Assembly (NCBI GenBank): GCA_905612235.1
Contig: CAJQRF010000014.1
Span: 1 to 40,457, forward strand
DNA length: 40,457 bases
From: an uncultured Pelagibacteraceae bacterium
GTDB lineage: Bacteria > Pseudomonadota > Alphaproteobacteria > Pelagibacterales > Pelagibacteraceae
Direction of reading: 5' to 3'
Shown piece after piece: positions 17,481 through 23,589 of the stretch (position 1 is its first letter; each line of letters opens with the position of its first letter). Below the pieces are notes generated by a model. That model searched no databases. It had not been told where the DNA came from and saw only the letters and a program-made list of their open reading frames with translations. The position numbers and the translations under genes were made by a program.

Positions 17481-17506
17481 ATATAGATATCTATATGTAG
17501 TATGAT
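17481..17506 (+). promoter_or_regulatory. Palindromic operator candidate and -10 element upstream of small-protein gene
   Basis: ATATAGATATCTATAT at 17481-17496 is a perfect 16-base palindrome. TATGAT at 17501-17506 follows after 4 bases and resembles a -10 element; transcription would then start near 17513, just before the hairpin at 17521. The palindrome overlaps where a -35 would lie, as expected for a dimeric repressor or activator site. In AT-rich DNA, AT palindromes arise by chance, so confidence is limited. Confidence 0.4.
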
Positions 17507-17520
17507 ACTAAAGTCTATAC

Positions 17521-17544
17521 GCTACTGAATGATGATTCGGTAGC
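17521..17544 (+). promoter_or_regulatory. 5'-leader hairpin before the 71-aa protein gene
   Basis: GCTACTGAAT pairs with ATTCGGTAGC through ten consecutive pairs (one G-U) around a GATG loop. If transcription begins near 17513 this is a 5'-terminal stem-loop, a known way of protecting messages from decay. A second, weaker inverted repeat (ACTTG/CAGGT, 17545-17560) follows and leaves the Shine-Dalgarno GGGAGGT (17571-17577) single-stranded. Confidence 0.6.
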
Positions 17545-17585
17545 ACTTGTTTAAACAGGTTAACAACTAAGGGAGGTGCTTAAGT

Positions 17586-17801
17586 ATGAAAATGCTTTCA
17601 GGTTTCTCAGGTACAGTAAATAGTCTAACGCATGTAGTAATTGCACTACTTGGATTAGGTATCGTCGTGTCACTTTTAGGTGGAAATGTTCCATTTGTGA
17701 GCGGAATAGCTGACAATATAGTAGGGTTAGTCCAATCATTAGGTGATGCAGGAATAGTTGGTTTAATAGCGGCTATTATAATTTTAGGTTTTTATAAGTA
17801 A
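17586..17801 (+). CDS. Small two-helix membrane protein of unknown function (paralogue A)
   Basis: This is a 71-aa protein with two hydrophobic segments (about residues 15-36 and 52-70) joined by a short loop with NVPFVSG. Motif LGDAGIVGLI lies at the start of the second helix. It has an excellent Shine-Dalgarno sequence, GGGAGGT, 8 bases before the ATG, and a structured 5' leader, so strong translation is expected. It shares the motif order G-x-x-V...NV-x-F...LGD-x-GI...LI with the 78-aa protein encoded 113 bases downstream, so the two are paralogues. I do not recognise the family. The size and glycine-rich helices would suit a self-assembling membrane peptide, but holin-like, transport-accessory or structural roles cannot be distinguished. 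Confidence 0.72.
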   Translation: MKMLSGFSGTVNSLTHVVIALLGLGIVVSLLGGNVPFVSGIADNIVGLVQSLGDAGIVGLIAAIIILGFYK

Positions 17802-17810
17802 ATTTATATT

Positions 17811-17844
17811 TCGTTAGTCTTCCCTCTTAATGATAGACTAATGA
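17811..17844 (+). promoter_or_regulatory. Stem-loop between paralogous small-protein genes
   Basis: TCGTTAGTCT pairs with AGACTAATGA over ten pairs (one G-U), leaving a 14-base loop. The loop contains TCCCT, which could pair with AGGGA of the upstream gene's Shine-Dalgarno region (17570-17574). The pairing is visible; a regulatory effect is inferred. Confidence 0.4.
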
Positions 17845-17855
17845 TCAAAAACCTA

Positions 17856-17889
17856 ACTACCCTAGCCCGAATTTTTGGGCTAGGGTAGT
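17856..17889 (+). terminator. Strong 13-bp stem-loop, attenuator or mRNA-stabilising hairpin
   Basis: ACTACCCTAGCCC and GGGCTAGGGTAGT form 13 perfect pairs around an 8-base loop, very GC-rich for this genome. No T-run follows on the plus strand (AAGATAAAAAATG comes next), so it is not a standard Rho-independent terminator. It more likely causes partial termination or 3' protection, giving unequal amounts of the two flanking small-protein messages. Confidence 0.55.
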
Positions 17890-17913
17890 AAGATAAAAAA
17901 TGAAAGGAATTTT

Positions 17914-18150
17914 ATGGATAATTGGATCTCAAAAATTAAAAAATATTTAAGACAGTTCATTGAGCTTGGCGTTCTTTTAATAGGAGTTTCTGTTTTTGCC
18001 GAAATATTATTTGGACCTAATGTTGCTTTTTTTGGTTCTCAAGTGACAATAAACTTAGTAGCTTTGCTTAATACTCTTGGCGACTCTGGTATTGCTGCTT
18101 TAATAGTTATCTTTGCTCTATTAATAACATATCGAAAATTATTAAAATAA
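17914..18150 (+). CDS. Small two-helix membrane protein of unknown function (paralogue B)
   Basis: This is a 78-aa protein with a basic amphipathic N-terminus (KIKKYLRQF), two hydrophobic segments (about residues 18-38 and 55-73) and a basic end (YRKLLK). GPNVAFFG and LGDSGIAALI correspond to GNVPFVS and LGDAGIVGLI of the 71-aa neighbour, with one gap in between. AAAGGA lies upstream of the ATG. It is separated from its paralogue by two stem-loops and lies 18 bases before the TauD-like gene. The charged ends suggest an N-in or N-out topology with both termini on one side. Function is not known. Confidence 0.7.
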   Translation: MDNWISKIKKYLRQFIELGVLLIGVSVFAEILFGPNVAFFGSQVTINLVALLNTLGDSGIAALIVIFALLITYRKLLK

Positions 18151-18168
18151 TTCGATTAAGTTAAGGCT

Positions 18169-18996
18169 ATGAAAACAAAGTTGTTATCTGGCGCTCTTGG
18201 TGCTGAAATTACTGGAATAAATCTCAAAAACTCATCTGAAAAAAATTTTCAAATAATTAATGATTTGCTTTTAGAGCATAAAGTTATTTTTTTTAGAGAC
18301 CAAAAAATTACAACTGAAGAACACAAATCTTTAGCAATAAAATTTGGTCCACTTGAAAAACATGCTTATGTCAAAGGGCGCAAAGATCATCCTGAAATAG
18401 TAAGAATTATAAAAGCCCCTGATGAAAAAAATCAATGGGGCGAAAATTGGCATAGTGATGTTAGTTACAATATTAAACCTACTAAAGCTGTTATTTTAAA
18501 ATCTGTTAAAATACCTCCTGTTGGAGGAGATACTGTTTTTTCAAATATGGAACTTGCTTGGGAAACTCTTGATAAAAATATAAAAGAAAAAATTAATAAC
18601 AAAAAAGCAGTACATAGTTCATTGGGTGCTGCATTTTTTGTAAAAGATTATAAGGCAATGGAAGGGAATGGTAATATTGATGAATATTCTAATACACACC
18701 CAATTGTTAGAACACATCCTGAAACTGGAAAAAAAATATTATATGTGAACTGGACTTATACAAAACAAATAATTGGATTAGATAAATTAGAAAGTGATGA
18801 ATTGCTTAAGAAAATATTTGAGCACCAAGCAAGACTAGATTTGACGTGTAGATTTAAATGGACAGAAAATGCTGTTGCAATTTGGGATAATAGAAGTGTT
18901 TTGCATTATGCAATAGCTGATTTTTTTCCAGGCAAGGGTTTGGGCTATGAAAGAATTATGGATAGAATAGCTATTGAAGGCGACAGACCACATTAA
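18169..18996 (+). CDS. TauD/TfdA-family Fe(II)/2-oxoglutarate dioxygenase
   Basis: This is a 275-aa enzyme with the TauD fold. The iron ligands are His and Asp of NWHSDVSY and the distal His of IWDNRSVLHYAIADF; the 2-oxoglutarate-binding Arg is in YERIMDRIAI. GALGAEITGINL is the family N-terminus. Family members hydroxylate taurine, other sulfonates, aryloxy acids or quaternary amines; the substrate cannot be fixed, though a link to the nearby amine genes is possible. The gene follows the 78-aa protein by 18 bases and precedes an FAH-family gene by 18 bases, suggesting a small operon. Confidence 0.85.
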   Translation: MKTKLLSGALGAEITGINLKNSSEKNFQIINDLLLEHKVIFFRDQKITTEEHKSLAIKFGPLEKHAYVKGRKDHPEIVRIIKAPDEKNQWGENWHSDVSYNIKPTKAVILKSVKIPPVGGDTVFSNMELAWETLDKNIKEKINNKKAVHSSLGAAFFVKDYKAMEGNGNIDEYSNTHPIVRTHPETGKKILYVNWTYTKQIIGLDKLESDELLKKIFEHQARLDLTCRFKWTENAVAIWDNRSVLHYAIADFFPGKGLGYERIMDRIAIEGDRPH

Positions 18997-19014
18997 TTTT
19001 TATATAATAATAAA

Positions 19015-19863
19015 ATGAAATTTTTAAGATGTGGAAAAATAGGAAGTGAAATACCAGCAGTCCTTGACAAGAATGGCAAAATTAGAAATTTATCAAATAT
19101 TATGAAAGACTTTGATCCAAAAAATCTTAATTTTGAAACTATAAGAAAATTAGAAAAAATTAATTTTGAATCTTTACCTGAAATAGAAAATTCATCAAGG
19201 ATTGGACCGTGCATAAATCAACCAGGTAAATTTATTGGAATAGGATTAAATTATTCTGATCATGCAGCCGAAACTGGAGCCAAACCTCCGTCAGAACCAA
19301 TTGTTTTTATGAAAGCAACAAGCTGCTTAAATGGTCCAAATGATGATATCACTTTATATAAAAATTCTAAAAAAATGGACTGGGAAGTCGAAATAGGTTT
19401 TGTAATAGGAAAAGAAGCAAAAATGGTTTCTGAGAAAGAAGCTTCTAACTATATTTTAGGTTTTTGTATAGTTAATGATATTAGCGAAAGGGAATGGCAA
19501 ATTGAAAAAACAGGACAATGGGTAAAGGGTAAATCTGCTGATACATTCGGCCCAATTGGTCCTTACCTAGTAACAAAAGATGAAATTCCAAATGTTAAAA
19601 ATTTAAATTTAAGTTTAGATCTCAATAATGAAAGAATGCAAACCGGAAATACAAGAAATATGATTTTTAATGTAAATTTTATACTCTCTTATTTAACTAA
19701 CTTTATGTCATTACAGCCAGGAGATATTATAACCACAGGCACGCCACCAGGCGTAGGCATGGCAAGGAATCCTCCACTTTTTCTTAAAGTAGGTGATGAA
19801 ATGAAATTAAATATAGATTATTTGGGTGAGCAAAATCAAAAAATAAAAAAATTTACCATTTAG
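19015..19863 (+). CDS. Fumarylacetoacetate hydrolase (FAH) family protein
   Basis: This is a 282-aa FAH-fold enzyme. IGIGLNYSDHAAETGAKPP is the lid/active-site entry; the divalent-metal ligands appear in DWEVEIGFVIG (Glu, Glu) and the following VNDISERE (Asp); GDIITTGTPPGVGMARNPP is the C-terminal oxyanion segment. Members cleave or hydrate acylpyruvates, 2,4-diketo-3-deoxy-fuconate or related ring-fission products. Adjacency to the TauD-like gene suggests two steps of one catabolic route. Its stop overlaps the stop of the convergent glutamine-synthetase-like gene by 4 bases. Confidence 0.85.
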   Translation: MKFLRCGKIGSEIPAVLDKNGKIRNLSNIMKDFDPKNLNFETIRKLEKINFESLPEIENSSRIGPCINQPGKFIGIGLNYSDHAAETGAKPPSEPIVFMKATSCLNGPNDDITLYKNSKKMDWEVEIGFVIGKEAKMVSEKEASNYILGFCIVNDISEREWQIEKTGQWVKGKSADTFGPIGPYLVTKDEIPNVKNLNLSLDLNNERMQTGNTRNMIFNVNFILSYLTNFMSLQPGDIITTGTPPGVGMARNPPLFLKVGDEMKLNIDYLGEQNQKIKKFTI

Positions 19864-21185
19864 CAATCTAGTGTATTTAATTTTTCCCAAACAGTTATAG
19901 GATCTTTTTTTGAAAATTTATCTTTATTATTAAAATATTTTATTTCTTTCTCTTTTAATTTTAAATAACTAGTAATATTTTTTTCACCAAAGGCTGATAA
20001 TAAAACTTCGTTATTACTTAAATTTTCTAAAGCTTCCTCTAAGTCAGATGGAAGTTTTTTAATATTTGGGTAGTTATCACCATCTGTATACATATTAACA
20101 AACAATGGTTGTCCTGGATCACGCTTTTTTTTCATACCATCTATACCCGCTGCTATTATTCCCGCCTGAAGAAGGTAAGGATTAGCTGATCCATCCATTA
20201 ATCTTAATTCAAATCTTCCAGAATCTGGCACTCTGATCATATGTGTTCGATTATTTCCTGTATAAGATATTTTACTAGGTGACCAAGTTGCTCCAGACAT
20301 GGTTGTTGGGGCGTCAATTCTTCGATAGCTATTTATAGTTGGATTAAAAAAAGCGCTTAAAGCTTCAGCAGAATTAAGTACTCCACCTAAAAAATTATAA
20401 GCAAGTCTCGTTAATCCTAATTTATCACCTTTATCAAGAAACAAATTTTTATCATTTCTCCAAAGCGAGATGTGAGCATGACAGCCATTACCAGTTAAAT
20501 TTTCAAAAGGTTTTGGCATAAAAGTTGCTCTGAGGTTATTTTTTTCAGCAATAGTTTTAACCATAAATTTAAAAAAAACATGTCTGTCAGCAGTATTAAG
20601 ACTATCAGTATAATTCCAGTTCATTTCAAATTGACCGTTAGCATCCTCATGATCATTTTGATAAGGCCCCCAACCCATTTTAAGCATTGAATCACAAATT
20701 TCTTTTATTAAATCGTACTGTCGCATTAATGCTGACTGATCGTAACAAGGTTTTGATTGTGTATCTCTGCTATCAGCAATAGCTGTGCCTTCAGGATTTA
20801 TTAAAAAAAATTCGCACTCAACACCAGACTTTATAACCATATTATCTTTTGATAGCTTTTTAATCTGATTTTTAAGCATTACTCTTGGAGATGCTTCAAC
20901 TGGTTTACCATTCATCCACAAATCTGAAGCTAACCATCCAATCTCTTTTTTCCATGGTAGTTGGATTAAGCTTTCGGGATCAGGAATAGCGAACATGTCT
21001 GTATCTGCTGGAGACATATCTAACCAGGTCGCAAAACCAGCAAAACCAGCCCCATTTTTTTGCATTTCTTTTATAGCTTCTGCAGGAACTAATTTTGATC
21101 TTAAAACTCCAAATAGATCAACAAAACTTATTAAAAAGTATTTAATTTTTTTTTGTTTTGCAATTTTTGATAAATCTTTTGCCAT
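19860..21185 (-). CDS. gmaS: Glutamine-synthetase-like ligase, probable gamma-glutamylmethylamide synthetase
   Basis: This is a 441-aa member of the GlnT/GmaS branch of glutamine synthetases. It shows KSGVECEFFL (metal Glu), QNDHEDANGQFEMNW, GNGCHAHISLW, PTINSYRRID and RFELRLMDGSANPYL, the ordered ammonium, glutamate and ATP-site motifs. The N-terminal GAGFAGFATWLDMSPADTD and DPESLIQLPWK are features I associate with GmaS, which makes gamma-glutamylmethylamide from glutamate, ATP and methylamine. GlnT-like glutamine synthesis remains possible. It lies 11 bases after a 47-aa membrane peptide and near amt and the mgs operon, supporting methylamine use. A second, more divergent paralogue lies at 26777-28246. 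Confidence 0.72.
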   Translation of the reverse strand: MAKDLSKIAKQKKIKYFLISFVDLFGVLRSKLVPAEAIKEMQKNGAGFAGFATWLDMSPADTDMFAIPDPESLIQLPWKKEIGWLASDLWMNGKPVEASPRVMLKNQIKKLSKDNMVIKSGVECEFFLINPEGTAIADSRDTQSKPCYDQSALMRQYDLIKEICDSMLKMGWGPYQNDHEDANGQFEMNWNYTDSLNTADRHVFFKFMVKTIAEKNNLRATFMPKPFENLTGNGCHAHISLWRNDKNLFLDKGDKLGLTRLAYNFLGGVLNSAEALSAFFNPTINSYRRIDAPTTMSGATWSPSKISYTGNNRTHMIRVPDSGRFELRLMDGSANPYLLQAGIIAAGIDGMKKKRDPGQPLFVNMYTDGDNYPNIKKLPSDLEEALENLSNNEVLLSAFGEKNITSYLKLKEKEIKYFNNKDKFSKKDPITVWEKLNTLDC

Positions 21186-21196
21186 ACCATAATTAA

Positions 21197-21340
21197 TTAT
21201 AATATTGAATCTTTGTAAAGTATTATTAAAACAAGCAAAATAAGACCTATTGATAAATAGACACCATATTTTGCTTTTGGAAAAGCTACTCCTCTCATCC
21301 GATAAGGTCTTTTGTTTTTATTTTCTTCTCCGTTTTCCAT
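21197..21340 (-). CDS. 47-aa single-span membrane peptide
   Basis: This is a short open frame on the minus strand encoding a charged N-terminus (MENGEENKNKRPYRMRG), a link with FPKAKYGVYLS and one hydrophobic helix (about residues 30-42), ending KDSIL. The basic residues before the helix predict N-terminus-in topology. It lies between a hairpin terminator (21359-21388) and the GmaS-like gene (11-base gap), so it appears to lead that transcript. Composition and exact fit between the neighbours favour a real gene, but I see no strong Shine-Dalgarno and do not recognise a family. Confidence 0.55.
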   Translation of the reverse strand: MENGEENKNKRPYRMRGVAFPKAKYGVYLSIGLILLVLIILYKDSIL

Positions 21341-21358
21341 AAATTTTAAAAATTAGTT

Positions 21359-21388
21359 AAAAAAAAGGGCGCCAATAAATTAGCGCCC
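21359..21388 (-). terminator. Rho-independent terminator after the amt operon
   Basis: On the minus strand GGGCGC, a 10-base loop and GCGCCC are followed by eight T residues. It lies 20 bases after the stop of the 81-aa membrane protein, ending the transcript that includes amt. The plus-strand side also has a T-rich flank, but no plus-strand gene needs it. Confidence 0.85.
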
Positions 21389-21408
21389 AAATTTTTTATT
21401 ATTTTATA

Positions 21409-21654
21409 TTACCATTCGGCAACGATATTTTTATGAGCATTTGGTCCAGGTGATTTCCTAGCCAATTTTTTTAGCTCCTCAGCTTCGTTGTTATGAGTAA
21501 CAACATGCCAAGCTAACCAAACAATAACACCAATTAAGAGCAACCATCCTTCAGTTCCAACCATAGGATAAATTTCTCCGGCAACTTGCATTCCTTCTGT
21601 CGCTGAATCAACGTCAGTTGTTAAATGCTCTACCCAACTTGTTAATGTAGCCAT
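21409..21654 (-). CDS. 81-aa single-span membrane protein linked to Amt
   Basis: This 81-aa protein has an acidic N-terminal half, one hydrophobic helix (about residues 33-53, TEGWLLLIGVIVWLAW) and a basic, Glu/Lys-rich tail (EAEELKKLARKSPG). It begins 16 bases after the amt stop with AAGGAAA upstream of the ATG, and is followed by a hairpin terminator. Close coupling to amt suggests an accessory subunit or regulator of the transporter; this is inferred from position only. I do not recognise the family. No GlnK gene is present in the window. Confidence 0.7.
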   Translation of the reverse strand: MATLTSWVEHLTTDVDSATEGMQVAGEIYPMVGTEGWLLLIGVIVWLAWHVVTHNNEAEELKKLARKSPGPNAHKNIVAEW

Positions 21655-21670
21655 AAGTTATTTTTCCTTT

Positions 21671-23056
21671 CTATCTGTTAGATGAAGAAACTGCTTTTTC
21701 ATCTTTTGAAGCAGCCTCCATCATGTTATAGTCTAGTCCAGCTAGTTCCACTTCACGAGGTATACGTAATTTACCTGCTCCATGAAGTATTTTAGCTATG
21801 ACATAGCCTGGTATGAAACCAAGAACCACGAACATAATAAATGCTCCGATAATCATTCCAATAGGATTAATTGCTGCGTAACCCAAACCATCATATCCTG
21901 ATGATGGGTAACCCCATAGAACGAAACCGCAGATTATAAGTCCGACAACTCCAGCGTAACCGTGTACAGCTACAGCACCAACTGCATCATCAATTTTGAA
22001 CTTACGTTCAACCCAGTAATGCAATTTGTAAGCAATAATTGTACCTATACCACCAATGATCATTGCTTGTATTGGATGATATAAATCGTTACCTGCTGAA
22101 GCAGTTATGATACCAGCTAGTCCACCTGAATAAGTCCAGAATGGATCTCCTTTTGATATCCAATATGCAGCTAATAAACCGCCAGATAAAGACATCAAAA
22201 AGTTCATGGTAATACCACTAAGTGTTGTTGGTGTTACATAGATGTTCGTTGCAGTCCAGAAATTTACTCCATCACCCAAACCATATTCGGGTCCTAGATT
22301 AAATATTGGTATATTACACGCTGCATAGAATCCCCAGAAACCTGTATAAATACAAAACAGTCCTATACAAACTAACCAAGGGTTTCTTGGTCCGATGTTT
22401 CTCGGTTCTCCACTAGAAGAAAATTTTCCAATACGTGCACCTAAAACAGCAAGTACACCTAAAGCAAATCCTCCAGCGCAAGCGTGAATTACCCCTGAAG
22501 CATAAGCATCATGGTAACCTAAAAGTTTAAGCATCCAACCATCAAAGTGCCAACCCCAAGATGCATCTATTGTCCAAAATACAGAACCAATCGCTATGGC
22601 TAAAATTCCAAATGCGAAAGTTGTAATTCTTTCAATTAATGCTCCTGAAACGATTGAAGCTGCTGTCCAAGAAAATAGCAAGAAAGCGGCCCAGAACACT
22701 CCGTTGATATGGTCGTTTAAACCAATTGCCATTATTGGACTCATTGGATTGGCTAATTCATTTGCACCAAATCCTCCTCCCAAAACTAAACCGGCACTCT
22801 CAGTCATTATTGACGGAGCAATGTAAGGTCCAGTTGGGAAGGCCCAATAAATCCACCAACCAAAGAAAAACCACGTTACTGTTACCAAAGGTATTAGTAT
22901 AGTATTTTTCATTAAAGTATGTTGGTGGTGTTTATAACGTGAGGCTCCAACTTCATACATACAGAAACCCACATGAATTAAAAACATGAGTACTACTGTT
23001 ATCCAGTAGTAAAATTCTGTAAATATAACTGTAAGAGCACCTAATTCATCAGTCAT
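21671..23056 (-). CDS. amt: Amt/MEP-family ammonium (or methylammonium) transporter
   Basis: This is a 461-aa membrane protein with about eleven hydrophobic segments. The pore histidine pair is visible as GVIHACAGGFALG (twin-His 1) and AVHGYAGVVGL (twin-His 2), and DDAVGAVAVHG is the Amt signature. Transporters of this family carry ammonium and often methylammonium. AGGGAG lies before the ATG. The 122-base gap upstream separates it from the 133-aa gene and could hold its own promoter, although the genes are on the same strand as the mgs genes. Cotranscription with the 81-aa protein is very likely. The local pathway makes methylammonium a plausible substrate, but sequence alone cannot decide. 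Confidence 0.93.
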   Translation of the reverse strand: MTDELGALTVIFTEFYYWITVVLMFLIHVGFCMYEVGASRYKHHQHTLMKNTILIPLVTVTWFFFGWWIYWAFPTGPYIAPSIMTESAGLVLGGGFGANELANPMSPIMAIGLNDHINGVFWAAFLLFSWTAASIVSGALIERITTFAFGILAIAIGSVFWTIDASWGWHFDGWMLKLLGYHDAYASGVIHACAGGFALGVLAVLGARIGKFSSSGEPRNIGPRNPWLVCIGLFCIYTGFWGFYAACNIPIFNLGPEYGLGDGVNFWTATNIYVTPTTLSGITMNFLMSLSGGLLAAYWISKGDPFWTYSGGLAGIITASAGNDLYHPIQAMIIGGIGTIIAYKLHYWVERKFKIDDAVGAVAVHGYAGVVGLIICGFVLWGYPSSGYDGLGYAAINPIGMIIGAFIMFVVLGFIPGYVIAKILHGAGKLRIPREVELAGLDYNMMEAASKDEKAVSSSNR

Positions 23057-23178
23057 AATTATTTCTCCCTCTAATTAAAGTTAGTGATTATCATATTAAG
23101 TGCGACAAGTAGTACAAGCCTTAAATTAGCTGATATAAAGCCATTTTTTTACTTTGAAAACAACTTTAGATTGTAATT

Positions 23179-23580
23179 TTAGAATTTTCTGTAAGCTTTT
23201 TTTAGATCTACAAGAGGATGTTTCGGAGACATTTGAAATTTAACAAGAAGTTCTCTTGCTATCATGTCTCTATCTTGCTGATTATTTGGTAATTTTATTT
23301 TTTTTGGAATAGTAACCCAACCATTTGCGTTTCTACAAAAAACGGCGGGTCGATTTTCTTCGTACCCCATATGAACATCTTCTAACCAATTAAGATCATC
23401 CCAACCCATGTATTCTACATATTTTTTTAGAAATGGAGTAATTTTTTTATAGTCAGGCAGCAAGTTTACATCATATCTATAACCGATATGTTGACCGATC
23501 ATTTTCTCTCTTGCCGTTTCCTTTGATTTACCTAATTTTACTTTTTTTTCTTTTATTTTTTTAGTTTTTTTTTTAGCCAT
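23179..23580 (-). CDS. Unknown 133-aa basic protein of the mgs operon
   Basis: I do not recognise this protein. Residues 1-28 are almost all Lys, Arg and small residues. The core contains YMGWDDLNWLEDVHMGYEE, AVFCRNANGWVTIPKK and a C-terminal MIARELLVKFQMSPKHP segment, with several tryptophans and no membrane helix. It starts 9 bases after the MgsC-like gene, so it should be cotranslated with the N-methylglutamate-synthase-like subunits. A small additional subunit, an assembly factor or an RNA-/membrane-binding regulator are all possible. The lone Cys (AVFC) does not suggest an Fe-S cluster. Confidence 0.7.
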   Translation of the reverse strand: MAKKKTKKIKEKKVKLGKSKETAREKMIGQHIGYRYDVNLLPDYKKITPFLKKYVEYMGWDDLNWLEDVHMGYEENRPAVFCRNANGWVTIPKKIKLPNNQQDRDMIARELLVKFQMSPKHPLVDLKKAYRKF

Positions 23581-23589
23581 AATTAATCT

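Noticed and set aside
17856-17889. Classical Rho-independent terminator between the small-protein genes
   Set aside because: The stem is strong, but no T-run follows on the plus strand and the A-rich flank on the other side is weak; kept only as attenuator/stabiliser.
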